Shown: positions 1 to 6,082 of the stretch, in pieces
Numbering within the stretch: position 1 is the first letter of the stretch
How the letters are laid out: every line of letters begins with the position of its first letter
DNA from: an uncultured Collinsella sp.
GTDB taxonomy: Bacteria > Actinomycetota > Coriobacteriia > Coriobacteriales > Coriobacteriaceae
NCBI GenBank assembly: GCA_958446785.1
Contig: CAUCXP010000085.1
Location: 1-6,746, forward strand
Direction of reading: 5' to 3'
DNA: 6,746 nucleotides
Position numbers and translations under genes: made by a program
The notes under the pieces: model-generated
Database searches by the model: none
The model's input: the letters and a program-made list of their open reading frames with translations, nothing else
Told to the model about the DNA's origin: nothing

Positions 1-36
1 AAAAATGGGTGAGGGAGATGAAAAGGGAGCATGTGA

Positions 37-162
37 GAACTTTACTTTTCTTGCACCCTGCAGGCGCTCATGAACATCTTTATGGACGCCGATGCCGCAG
101 CCGACGTGCTCGGCCAGACCACGTCCCAGGGCATGGTCGACGCCATCCGCCGCCACTTCTAA
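37..162 (+). pseudogene. Unidentified 3' coding remnant (no recognisable product)
   Basis: From about 58 to the TAA at 160-162 the frame reads with GC-rich third positions typical of the neighbouring genes and ends in residues VDAIRRHF. Upstream the frame is closed by a TGA at 34-36, and bases 1-57 are clearly AT-richer, with no coding character. The only in-frame ATG codons give peptides of 30 residues or fewer (first ATG at 70), and no good Shine-Dalgarno sequence precedes it. The simplest reading is the surviving tail of a disrupted gene whose 5' part is lost or frameshifted. A short genuine peptide starting at 70 is less likely, although a neighbouring frame ends with a TGA at 71-73 that overlaps this ATG. 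I do not recognise a family. Confidence 0.3.
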
Positions 163-179
163 GGTGCCGGCTGCCAGAG

Positions 180-230
180 CTGTCCCCTTTGCACCAAAAT
201 GGTGCAGATTAACCTGTCCCCAATGCACCA
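180..230 (-). repeat. GGGGACAG-type repeat pair with alternative hairpins
   Basis: Two minus-strand copies of the 12-mer CA(A/T)(A/T)GGGGACAG lie at 180-191 and 214-225. They are interleaved with TGCACCA (190-196), TGGTGCA (200-206) and TGCACCA (224-230). The middle arm can pair with either outer arm. One pairing gives a tight hairpin with an AAA loop. The other gives a hairpin whose 17-nt loop contains CCTGTCCCC. The element fills the gap between the 5' coding remnant and the parvulin gene. No T-run follows on the plus strand, so a terminator role is unlikely. Confidence 0.6.
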
Positions 231-256
231 AGCGTGCCGCGGGGGCTGCGTTGTGA

Positions 257-262
257 CACAAT
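257..262 (+). promoter_or_regulatory. Weak candidate -10 element for the parvulin gene
   Basis: CACAAT at 257-262 lies about 35 bases before the start codon and matches TATAAT at four of six positions. It resembles the TACAAT seen before the ABC operon. No convincing -35 hexamer is visible at the right distance. The call rests on position and this weak match only. Confidence 0.25.
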
Positions 263-297
263 GGCGTTTGTTCGATTCGTGATGCGAAAGGCCAAAC

Positions 298-1518
298 ATG
301 GCAAACAAGAAAAAGAACCCCGAGGTCGCGCCGACGCCCGAGCAGCAGGCCCGCGCCGCCTCCAGCTCTCGCAAGAAGCAGCGCAAGACGTACGTGTCCA
401 AGACCGTCAAGATTGTCCTGGTGGTCATCGGCGTGCTGGCGATGCTGCTCTCCGTCTCGGCCATGGCGTGCTCCGGCCTGATGTCGCAGGCAGAGGATAC
501 CTCGGGCTACAAGCTTACCGGCGGTGTAGCTGCCACTATCAACGGCACCAACCTCACCGAGGACACCGTGACCAAGCAGATCATGAGCATGCGCACGTCC
601 TACGGCTACACCAATGACAAGGACTGGGCGCAGTACCTGGTCGACAACGACCTCACGCCCAAGAAGTACCGCAAGCAACTCATCGACTCCTACACGCAGC
701 AGATTCTGCTTCAACAGGCACAGAAGGAGAACGGCGTGACGGTGTCGGACGAGGAGGTCGAGAAGGCTTGGAAGGACGCATGCAAGAGCGCGGGCGGTGC
801 CAAGGCCTTTAAGAAGACCCTCAAGACCTACGGCTATACCGAGGATACCTACAAGGATTCGCTCAAGGAGAGTCTGGCGCAGCAGAAACTCAAGGATGCC
901 GTCGCGCCCACGAGCAAGCCCAAGGACAGCGAGATCGTCGATTACATCAACGAAAACCTGTCCAGCTACAACGACGCCCGCCGCTCGTCGAACATCCTGA
1001 TCAAGGTTGATTCCGACGCTTCCGACGAGAACAAGGCTGCCGCCAAGGCCAAGGCGCAGGAGTGCCTGGACAAGATCAACTCCGGTGAGCTGAGCTTTGA
1101 GGACGCCGTTGAGCAGTACTCCGAGGACACCGGTTCCAAGGAGAAGAAGGGCGATGTGGGCTGGGATAAGCTCACCACCTTTGTCGACAGCTACCAGACG
1201 GCGCTCGAGGGGCTCAACAAGGGCGACGTGAGCGAAGTCATCGAGTCGACCTATGGCTACCACATCATCAAGTGCACCGACTACTTCCATGTCGATAATC
1301 AGGTTGATGACATCAACCAGGTGCCCAAGGCCATCAAAAAGTACGTCTCCAACGTGGTGAAGACGCAAGCGGCCAGCACTGCGTACAGCGAGTGGCTGGA
1401 GCAGTACAAGAAGGATGCCGACATCACCGTCAACCCCATGCCCAAGGACGTACCCTATAACGTGAGTCTGAAGGGCGTTACCAAGAGTTCGACCGACGAT
1501 TCGTCGACGACTGAGTAA
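298..1518 (+). CDS. Membrane-anchored parvulin-type peptidyl-prolyl isomerase / foldase (SurA/PrsA-like)
   Basis: A 406-residue extracytoplasmic folding factor. Residues 1-35 are a Lys/Arg/Gln-rich cytoplasmic leader. Residues 36-57 (KIVLVVIGVLAMLLSVSAMA) form a membrane segment followed by Cys58. AMAC is a poor lipobox because Ala replaces the usual Leu or Val at -3, so it may be either an uncleaved anchor or a lipoprotein. Residues about 75-225 resemble the helical SurA N-terminal chaperone domain (ATINGTNLTEDTV and a Lys/Glu-rich helical stretch). Residues about 228-330 are the PpiC rotamase domain, ending in the signature STYGYHIIK. The first parvulin His (normally in HILV) is Asn232 here (SNILIKV), while His322 is kept, so isomerase activity may be reduced. 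The C-terminus is Ser/Thr/Asp-rich. The start is ATG 298, with GCGAAAGG at 284-291. YqeY follows 54 bases downstream, probably in the same transcript. Confidence 0.9.
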   Translation: MANKKKNPEVAPTPEQQARAASSSRKKQRKTYVSKTVKIVLVVIGVLAMLLSVSAMACSGLMSQAEDTSGYKLTGGVAATINGTNLTEDTVTKQIMSMRTSYGYTNDKDWAQYLVDNDLTPKKYRKQLIDSYTQQILLQQAQKENGVTVSDEEVEKAWKDACKSAGGAKAFKKTLKTYGYTEDTYKDSLKESLAQQKLKDAVAPTSKPKDSEIVDYINENLSSYNDARRSSNILIKVDSDASDENKAAAKAKAQECLDKINSGELSFEDAVEQYSEDTGSKEKKGDVGWDKLTTFVDSYQTALEGLNKGDVSEVIESTYGYHIIKCTDYFHVDNQVDDINQVPKAIKKYVSNVVKTQAASTAYSEWLEQYKKDADITVNPMPKDVPYNVSLKGVTKSSTDDSSTTE

Positions 1519-1523
1519 TCATG

Positions 1524-1549
1524 GGGCGGTGCTCGCGCGAGTGCCGCCC
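1524..1549 (+). other. GC-rich intercistronic hairpin
   Basis: GGGCGGTGCTCG faces CGAGTGCCGCCC, and the two middle mismatches become G-U pairs in RNA, giving a stem of about 11 pairs. It lies six bases after the parvulin stop codon and ends ten bases before the Shine-Dalgarno sequence of yqeY. No T-run follows, so it more likely stabilises or processes the mRNA, or tunes expression of the second gene, than terminates it. Confidence 0.55.
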
Positions 1550-1572
1550 ACGCTATTAGAGAGGATTTGCAG

Positions 1573-2016
1573 ATGACCAACGAAGAGCTGCAGAAGGAAA
1601 TGATCGCGGCCATGAAGGCTAAGGACAAGGTTCGCCTGTCCATCATTCGCCAGGTCAAGGCCGAGGTGAAGAATATCGAGGTTAACGAGCGCCGCGATGT
1701 GACCGAGGAAGACGTCAACAGCATGATCAAGCGTCTGATTAAGCAGACGAGCGAGACGCTGGAGATGTCCATCAAGGCCGGCACCGACCAAGAGCGTACC
1801 GACAACCTGACCGAGCAGGTCAAGATTCTGGAGAGCCTTCTGCCCGCGCAGGTTTCGGGCGAGGAGCTCGAGGCCCTGATCGAGCAGGTCATCGCCGAGC
1901 TGGGCGCCACGTCCAAGAAGCAGATGGGCCAGGTCATGGGCGCTCTGGGTAAGGCCACTGGCGGCAACTTTGATAAGCCGGCAGCAGCAAAGATCGTTGG
2001 AGCCAAACTCGCGTAA
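1573..2016 (+). CDS. yqeY: GatB/YqeY domain-containing protein
   Basis: A 147-residue, mostly helical soluble protein of normal length for the YqeY family. Family hallmarks are the N-terminal EEMQ-like start (NEELQKEMIAAMKAKDKVRL), SIIRQVKAEVKNIEV, the central ESLLPAQVS stretch and the C-terminal GQVMGALGKATGG with final AAKIVGAKL. YqeY resembles the tail domain of GatB, the tRNA-amidotransferase subunit that contacts tRNA. The exact role of the stand-alone protein is not established. A function linked to tRNA or amidotransfer is family-level inference. The start is ATG 1573, because GAGAGGA at 1559-1565 sits seven bases before it. The in-frame TTG at 1567 would leave almost no spacing. The parvulin gene lies upstream in the same direction. 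Confidence 0.92.
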   Translation: MTNEELQKEMIAAMKAKDKVRLSIIRQVKAEVKNIEVNERRDVTEEDVNSMIKRLIKQTSETLEMSIKAGTDQERTDNLTEQVKILESLLPAQVSGEELEALIEQVIAELGATSKKQMGQVMGALGKATGGNFDKPAAAKIVGAKLA

Positions 2017-2047
2017 TTTGTTACGCGGTTTTACCAAACCGCGTAAC
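2010..2047 (+). other. Two overlapping, mutually exclusive hairpins at the end of yqeY
   Basis: CGCGTAA (2010-2016, including the stop codon) pairs with TTACGCG (2021-2027) over a TTTG loop. The same bases 2020-2031 (GTTACGCGGTTT) instead form a perfect 12-bp stem with AAACCGCGTAAC (2036-2047) over a TACC loop. Only one can form at a time, and ribosomes reaching the stop would mask the first. No T-run follows 2047, so this is not a classic terminator by itself. Confidence 0.6.
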
Positions 2048-2060
2048 GGCTCGACGCTGC

Positions 2061-2159
2061 AAACCCGTACACACGGCAATCTGACGTTCAATTTCAAGGG
2101 CGCGACCATAAGGTCTGCGCCCTTTCATTTCACGTCACCTTGCTCGCGTGTACGGGTTT
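2061..2159. repeat. 12-bp perfect inverted repeat enclosing the yqeY terminator
   Basis: AAACCCGTACAC (2061-2072) is repeated as its exact reverse complement GTGTACGGGTTT (2148-2159). The 75 bases between contain the terminator hairpin at 2096-2130. Flanks beyond the arms do not match, and no target-site duplication is visible. It could be a long-range RNA stem, a pair of protein sites, or the edges of a small decayed element. Confidence 0.5.
2096..2130 (+). terminator. Probable intrinsic terminator of the parvulin-yqeY unit
   Basis: AAGGGCGC (2096-2103) pairs with GCGCCCTT (2117-2124), and GACC (2104-2107) pairs with GGTC (2112-2115). The loop is ATAA and T2116 is bulged. A T-rich but interrupted tail, CTTTCATTTC, follows. 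The position, 80 bases after the yqeY stop and before the ABC operon promoter, fits transcript termination. Confidence 0.65.
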
Positions 2160-2203
2160 TCGCTGACTTATGCTCAACAAGGGCGGTTGTATTATTTTCG
2201 GTG

Positions 2204-2268
2204 CTCATTGGGGACAGACTTAAATGAGTACCCACGGGGGGTACTCATTTAAGTCTGTGCCCAATGAG
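2204..2268. repeat. Near-perfect 30-bp-arm palindrome carrying the GGGGACAG motif
   Basis: Bases 2204-2233 match the reverse complement of 2239-2268 at 29 of 30 positions, with a five-base loop (2234-2238). The single mismatch is G2213 facing G2259. The left arm begins CTCATTGGGGACAGACTT, so it contains the CATTGGGGACAG form of the 12-mer found elsewhere in this window. No T-run follows. It lies about 65-130 bases upstream of the likely -10 of the amino-acid transporter operon. It could act as a mobile REP-like element, a transcriptional roadblock or a binding site. Confidence 0.75.
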
Positions 2269-2313
2269 TGGGCGGAAGGTTGCGGGTTCTTTACGGGGAT
2301 GTAGCGTGGGCTG

Positions 2314-2339
2314 CGGAAACGTGGTTCTTTCCGTACAAT
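2314..2339 (+). promoter_or_regulatory. Candidate promoter (-10 TACAAT) with overlapping inverted repeat, amino-acid ABC operon
   Basis: TACAAT at 2334-2339 is a good -10 about 36 bases before the ATPase start codon. The -35 region is weak (CTGCGG around 2311-2316), which would suit a promoter needing an activator. Directly upstream of the -10, CGGAAA (2314-2319) is mirrored by TTTCCG (2328-2333), a dyad placed where a regulator could bind between -35 and -10. In the rest of 2269-2374 I see only two GGTTCTTT repeats and the Shine-Dalgarno sequence. No riboswitch fold was recognised. Confidence 0.45.
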
Positions 2340-2374
2340 AGTTCAACTCGTGTAAACGCAGGGAAGGGACATTC

Positions 2375-3106
2375 ATGGCAGACATGATCGAGATCAAGCA
2401 TCTCAACAAGTACTTTGGCGACCTGCATGTGCTCAAAGATATCAACCTCACCGTCAAGCGCGGCGAGAAGCTCGTAATGATCGGGCCTTCTGGTTCGGGT
2501 AAGTCGACGCTCATCCGTTGCGTCGATTATCTGGAGGAGCCTACGTCGGGCGAGGTCGTCATCGACGGTACGCCGCTCACCAAAAAGAATCACCTGGAGA
2601 TGGCTCGCAAGTACAGCTCCATGGTGTTTCAGCAGTTCAACCTGTATCCCAACATGACGGTGCTCGGCAATCTGACGCTCGCGCCCATCAAGCTGCAAAA
2701 GAAGAGCAAGGAGGAGGCGACCGAGATCGCCATCGCCGCACTCAAGCGCGTCGGCATGGCGCATAAGGCCGGCGAGTATCCGCAGAATCTCTCGGGTGGT
2801 CAGCAGCAGCGCATCGCCATCGCCCGTGCCCTGTGTACCAAGCAGCCCATCATCCTGTTTGACGAGCCGACCTCGGCGCTCGACCCCGAGATGGTCCAGG
2901 AGGTTCTGGACGTTATGATTGAGCTTGCGCAGGAGGACATCACCATGATCTGCGTGACGCATGAGATGGGCTTTGCGCGCCAGGTGGCCGACCGCGTCAT
3001 CTTTATGGAGGACGGCCGCATCCTGGAGGAGGGCACGCCCGAGCACTTCTTCGATAACCCCGAGAACCCGCGCTGCCGCGAGTTCCTGTCCAAGATTCTG
3101 CAATAG
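2375..3106 (+). CDS. Polar amino-acid ABC transporter, ATP-binding protein (GlnQ/GluA type)
   Basis: A 243-residue cytoplasmic ATPase that powers amino-acid uptake. All nucleotide-binding motifs are present: Walker [10 protein letters not shown] at 37-45, Q-loop in VFQQFNLYP at 84-92, signature LSGGQQQR at 139-146, Walker [13 protein letters not shown] at 159-170, and the H-loop His at 196 (VTHEMGFAR). The stretch after Walker A ([12 protein letters not shown]) and the C-terminal [16 protein letters not shown] are typical of the polar amino-acid (PAAT) class rather than sugar or metal importers. Length is normal for the family. Start ATG 2375 is favoured by GGGAAGGGA at 2361-2369; ATG 2384 would be too far from it. 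It is the first gene of the operon, and the binding protein begins within nine bases of its stop. Confidence 0.96.
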   Translation: MADMIEIKHLNKYFGDLHVLKDINLTVKRGEKLVMIGPSGSGKSTLIRCVDYLEEPTSGEVVIDGTPLTKKNHLEMARKYSSMVFQQFNLYPNMTVLGNLTLAPIKLQKKSKEEATEIAIAALKRVGMAHKAGEYPQNLSGGQQQRIAIARALCTKQPIILFDEPTSALDPEMVQEVLDVMIELAQEDITMICVTHEMGFARQVADRVIFMEDGRILEEGTPEHFFDNPENPRCREFLSKILQ

Positions 3107-3114
3107 GCGCGGTG

Positions 3115-3990
3115 ATGGACATGACGGATATGACGAGGGCGGCCGTGTCGCGCCGTCACTTTTTGCAGCTGGCGGGCGCCGGCATGCTCGCGCTGACGGG
3201 GACCGCGCTCACCGGTTGCGGCAACTCCACCAGCGGCGAGGGTTCCGACAAGGGATCCAAGCTTGCGGCCATCAAGTCGCGCGGCCATCTGAATGCCGGT
3301 GTCAAGAAAGATGTTCCCGGCTACGGCTATTACGACACCGCCAAAGGCCGCTTTGAGGGCATGGAAGTCGATTTGTGCTACCAGATCGCCGCCGCTGTCT
3401 TTGGCGTGAGCTACAAGGAAGCCCGTGCCCAGGAGCTTGTCGAGTTTACCGACGTAACGCCCAAGACACGCGGCCCGCTGATCGATAACGGCCAACTCGA
3501 CGTGGTCGCGGCGACCTACACCATCACCGACGAGCGCAAGAAGAGCTGGGATTTCTCGACGCCGTACCGCACCGACTACGTGGGACTCATGGTCAAGAAG
3601 CGTTCGGGCTTTACCTCGATTGAGGACCTGGACGGCAAGGTCATCGGCGTGAGCCAGGGTGCCACCACGCAGGGCCTGATCGAGCAGATGATCAAGGACA
3701 ACGGCTTTAGCTGTAAGCCCGAGTTTAGGGCCTTTAGTGGCTATCCCATCATCAAGAGTTCGCTCGACGCCGGCAATATCGACGTCTTTGCCATGGACCG
3801 CTCCACGCTGGCCGGTTACATGAACGAGACCGTTGAGCTGTTGCAGCCCGAGGTCAAGTTTGGCGAGCAGGGCTACGGCGTGGCGACCAAGAAGGGCTGC
3901 GACCTTTCGGCCGTGGTCGATCAGGTGATTTGCGATCGTCTGGCCGACGGCTGGCTCGACCAAGAGGTCAAGACCTGGGGTCTTGTATAG
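3115..3990 (+). CDS. Amino-acid ABC transporter substrate-binding lipoprotein with Tat signal (SBP family 3)
   Basis: A 291-residue extracellular binding protein that captures the amino acid and delivers it to the permeases. The N-terminus has a twin-arginine motif, SRRHFLQLAG (residues 12-21 from ATG 3115). A hydrophobic stretch and lipobox LTGC follow with Cys35, predicting Tat export and lipid anchoring. The mature part is SBP_bac_3: an IKSRGHLNAGVKKDVPGYGYYD start, then GMEVDLCYQIAAAVFG, ATYTITDERKKSWDFSTPY (the ligand-binding Arg and the hinge-facing segment), GVSQGATTQ and a final WLDQEVKTWG. This pattern is closest to glutamate/aspartate/glutamine binders such as GluB and PEB1, so ligand identity is inferred. 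The start is ambiguous: GTG 3112, ATG 3115 (AGG at 3105-3107) or ATG 3121. All keep the signal intact. Nine or fewer bases separate it from the ATPase gene. Confidence 0.93.
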   Translation: MDMTDMTRAAVSRRHFLQLAGAGMLALTGTALTGCGNSTSGEGSDKGSKLAAIKSRGHLNAGVKKDVPGYGYYDTAKGRFEGMEVDLCYQIAAAVFGVSYKEARAQELVEFTDVTPKTRGPLIDNGQLDVVAATYTITDERKKSWDFSTPYRTDYVGLMVKKRSGFTSIEDLDGKVIGVSQGATTQGLIEQMIKDNGFSCKPEFRAFSGYPIIKSSLDAGNIDVFAMDRSTLAGYMNETVELLQPEVKFGEQGYGVATKKGCDLSAVVDQVICDRLADGWLDQEVKTWGLV

Positions 3991-4015
3991 GCGCATCGTC
4001 CAAGGAAGGAATCAA

Positions 4016-4762
4016 ATGCTCGAAGGATTATTTGACGCCGACCGTTGGTCGACGACATTTCAAAACATGGGGCCCTTCTGGGAGGGCTTTGGCGTGACGC
4101 TACAGGTGGTCGTTGCCGGTCTGCTGCTGTCGCTGGTGCTGGGCACGCTGCTGGGTGTGTTCTCTACCACCCGTTCGCGCGTGCTGCGCGCCATAAGCCG
4201 CGTGTACGTGGAGTTTTACCAGAACACCCCGTTGCCCGTGCAGGTGCTCTTTATGTACATGGCTGGTCCGCAGTTTTTGCAGGCCATAACCGGTGCCGAC
4301 CAGCCGGTGCGCATCGCGCCGTTCGTGCTGGGCTTCTTGGGCGTGGGCCTGTATCACGCGGCCTACATCTCGGAGGTTATCCGCACCGGTATCGAGGCGG
4401 TTCCGCGCGGTCAGATGGAGGCGGCGCAGAGCCAGGGCTTCACCCGTGCGCAGGCGTACTGGTACATCGTGCTGCCCCAGACATTCAAGATCATTCTGCC
4501 GCCGCTGTGTAACCAGGCACTCAACCTAGTCAAGAACACGTCGGTGCTGGCGCTTGTGGCCGGCGGCGACCTTATGTACCGTTCAGACAACTTTGTGAGC
4601 CTGTACGGTTACCTGCAGGGATACATCGTCTGCTGCCTTATGTACTTCATCATCTGCTTTCCGCTCGCCATGCTGGTGCAGTGGCTCGAGCGCCGCTCCA
4701 AGGAGCGTCCGCGCGGCGTGAGCCTCGCCGAGCTGGGGCTCGACAACGTAGAGGAGGCCTAG
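4016..4762 (+). CDS. Amino-acid ABC transporter permease 1 (GluC-like, HisM family)
   Basis: A 248-residue inner-membrane subunit, one half of the translocation channel. Hydrophobic segments lie at roughly 24-50 (VTLQVVVAGLLLSLVLGTLLGVF), 75-92, 102-122, 155-185 and 200-222. The EAA loop that docks to the ATPase is at 135-155, with EAAQSQGFTRAQAYWYIVLPQ-type sequence preceded by GIEAVPRGQM. TPLPVQVLFMY after the first segment is the usual PAAT signature. The start is ATG 4016, because AAGGAAGGA at 4002-4010 lies five bases before it. An upstream in-frame TTG at 3983 would overlap the binding-protein gene and has no such site. The C-terminus carries an acidic cytoplasmic tail (SLAELGLDNVEEA) absent from permease 2. 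Confidence 0.94.
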   Translation: MLEGLFDADRWSTTFQNMGPFWEGFGVTLQVVVAGLLLSLVLGTLLGVFSTTRSRVLRAISRVYVEFYQNTPLPVQVLFMYMAGPQFLQAITGADQPVRIAPFVLGFLGVGLYHAAYISEVIRTGIEAVPRGQMEAAQSQGFTRAQAYWYIVLPQTFKIILPPLCNQALNLVKNTSVLALVAGGDLMYRSDNFVSLYGYLQGYIVCCLMYFIICFPLAMLVQWLERRSKERPRGVSLAELGLDNVEEA

Positions 4763-4765
4763 CGC

Positions 4766-5404
4766 ATGGAAATCTTCAACGCGACCAACCTGCTCTACAT
4801 TTGGGGCGGCTTTGTTAAGACGATCGAGATCTCGGCGCTGTCGATTTTTTTCTCGCTCATCTTTGGCACGGTGCTGGCGCTCGTTAAAAGCTATGCGCCC
4901 CGCCCGTTTCGTATTTTGGTGAGTGCCTACATCGAGCTGTTCCGTTGCACGCCGAACCTGCTGTGGATCCTGTTTATCTACTTTACGGTGCAGGGTTTGG
5001 ACATTGTGATTTCGACCATCGCCTTTACGCTGTTTACCAGCGCTGTTATGGCCGAGATTGTGCGCGGCGGCCTCAACTCGATTCCGCGCGGCCAGTTTGA
5101 GGCAGCGCAGAGCCAGGGCTTTGGCTTCTTTGCTACCATGCGCTACATCATTCTGCCGCAGACATTTAAGACGATCATTCCGGCGCTGTTTAGCCAGTGC
5201 ACGACCGTCATCAAGGACAGCTCGTATCTTTCGGGCATTAACGTGGCCGAGCTCATGTACACGGCAAACGTCGTGATGGCCCACGCGATCGACCTGTCGC
5301 AGGTGCTTATGCTCTACGGCCTGGTGTTTGCGATGTACTTCGTGCTCAACTTTGGTATCTCGCTGCTGGTTCGCGCATATCAGAGGCGAATGGTGGCAGC
5401 GTAG
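4766..5404 (+). CDS. Amino-acid ABC transporter permease 2 (GluD-like, HisM family)
   Basis: A 212-residue membrane protein that pairs with permease 1 to form a heteromeric channel, as in GluCD and GltJK. Hydrophobic segments are at about 19-40, 50-76, 78-98, 128-145 and 178-203. The EAA loop is at 112-131 (EAAQSQGFGFFATMRYIILP), sharing the EAAQSQGF core with its partner. FRCTPNLLWILFIYF replaces the TPLPVQ signature seen in permease 1. It starts three bases after the stop of permease 1, and its Shine-Dalgarno sequence GAGGAGG (4751-4757) lies inside that gene, so the two are probably translationally coupled and made in equal amounts. A hairpin and a kinase-like gene follow. Confidence 0.94.
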   Translation: MEIFNATNLLYIWGGFVKTIEISALSIFFSLIFGTVLALVKSYAPRPFRILVSAYIELFRCTPNLLWILFIYFTVQGLDIVISTIAFTLFTSAVMAEIVRGGLNSIPRGQFEAAQSQGFGFFATMRYIILPQTFKTIIPALFSQCTTVIKDSSYLSGINVAELMYTANVVMAHAIDLSQVLMLYGLVFAMYFVLNFGISLLVRAYQRRMVAA

Positions 5405-5405
5405 A

Positions 5406-5436
5406 ATGTGGCAAAGGGACAGCCCCTTTGTCACAT
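5406..5436 (+). repeat. GGGACAG hairpin between permease 2 and the kinase-like gene
   Basis: ATGTGGCAAAGGG (5406-5418) and CCCTTTGTCACAT (5424-5436) form a 13-pair RNA stem, with one G-U pair, over the loop ACAGC. Its core CAAAGGGACAG is a one-base-shorter version of the 12-mer seen at the other intergenic hairpins. It starts one base after the permease stop and ends just before the kinase-like gene's Shine-Dalgarno sequence. With no T-run it is probably not a terminator. It could lower or insulate expression of the last operon gene. Confidence 0.65.
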
Positions 5437-5452
5437 AGAGAAAGGAATCGCG

Positions 5453-6076
5453 ATGAGCGATCTGGAGAACAAGAAGAGTCCTGTGGTCATTACCATCGCG
5501 CGCGACTTTGGCGCCGAGGGCCACGAGATTGGCCGCATGCTTGCCGACGAGTTGGGGATTCCGCTGTACGATAACGAGCTGCTGGTACGTGCGTCGCTGC
5601 GCGCGGGCGAGTCGCTCGACAAGATGGCCGCCTACGACGAGCGTCTGGCCGTGGAGAACATGGCGTTCCTGCCCGACCGCTACGACGCGCGTTCGTACTC
5701 GGACAAGTTGTTCCAGAAGATGAGCCAGGTGATTTTGGACCTGGGCGAGACCGAGAGCTGCATTATCGAAGGCCGCCTGTCCGATTACCTGCTGCGTAAC
5801 AACCCCAACCACATTGCCGTGTTGGTGACCGCTCCTTTTGAGGACCGCGTCGAGATTGTGCGCAAGAAGCGTGGCCTTAATAAAAAGAAGGGCGCCAAGC
5901 TGGTCAAGCAGCAGCAGAAGGCGCGCGAGGCGTTCTATAAGCGCTACAGTGCCGGAAAGTGGAAGATGACGAGCGGTAAGGACATCGTCGTCAACCGCGC
6001 CAAGCTGGGCCGCGAGGGCTGCAAAGACGTTATCGCCGCTGCCTACCGCTACAAAGTAGCGCAGCTCGAAGACTAA
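5453..6076 (+). CDS. Cytidylate kinase-like family protein
   Basis: A 207-residue soluble P-loop-kinase relative of the cytidylate_kin_like group. Supporting sequence: VVITIARDFGAEGHEIGRML at 11-30 in the place of a P-loop, the LADELGIPLYDNELL strand-helix (30-44), CIIEGRLSDYLL (103-114), VLVTAPFEDRVEIVRKKRG (123-141), a long Lys-rich helix that resembles the lid region (143-170), and GKDIVVNRAKLG (175-186). True cytidylate kinases have GxSGxGKGT. Here the loop reads RDFGAEGHEIG, without the Walker Lys, as is usual in this subfamily, and GAEG replaces the more common GSGG. The substrate is unknown, and CMP kinase activity should not be assumed. Start ATG 5453 has AAAGGA at 5441-5446. The in-frame GTG at 5408 lies inside the hairpin and has no site. 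Same strand as the transporter, so probably the last operon gene. Confidence 0.85.
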   Translation: MSDLENKKSPVVITIARDFGAEGHEIGRMLADELGIPLYDNELLVRASLRAGESLDKMAAYDERLAVENMAFLPDRYDARSYSDKLFQKMSQVILDLGETESCIIEGRLSDYLLRNNPNHIAVLVTAPFEDRVEIVRKKRGLNKKKGAKLVKQQQKAREAFYKRYSAGKWKMTSGKDIVVNRAKLGREGCKDVIAAAYRYKVAQLED

Positions 6077-6082
6077 CCGACC

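Noticed and set aside
2269..2374. Riboswitch or T-box leader before the transporter operon
   Set aside because: The likely -10 at 2334-2339 leaves a leader of only about 30 bases, and no conserved aptamer motif is visible.
2800..3996. 398-residue open frame on the minus strand
   Set aside because: It is antisense to the ATPase and binding-protein genes and has no plausible domain, start site or partner.
4424..5121. 17-base direct repeat shared by the two permease genes (GCGCAGAGCCAGGGCTT)
   Set aside because: It encodes the conserved AQSQGF part of the EAA loop in both, so common ancestry and function explain it.
4583..5812. 409-residue open frame on the minus strand
   Set aside because: It lies opposite permease 1, permease 2 and the kinase-like gene, all with clear family motifs. 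Its translation is His/Gln/Arg-rich with no recognisable domain, as expected from the complement of GC-rich codons.
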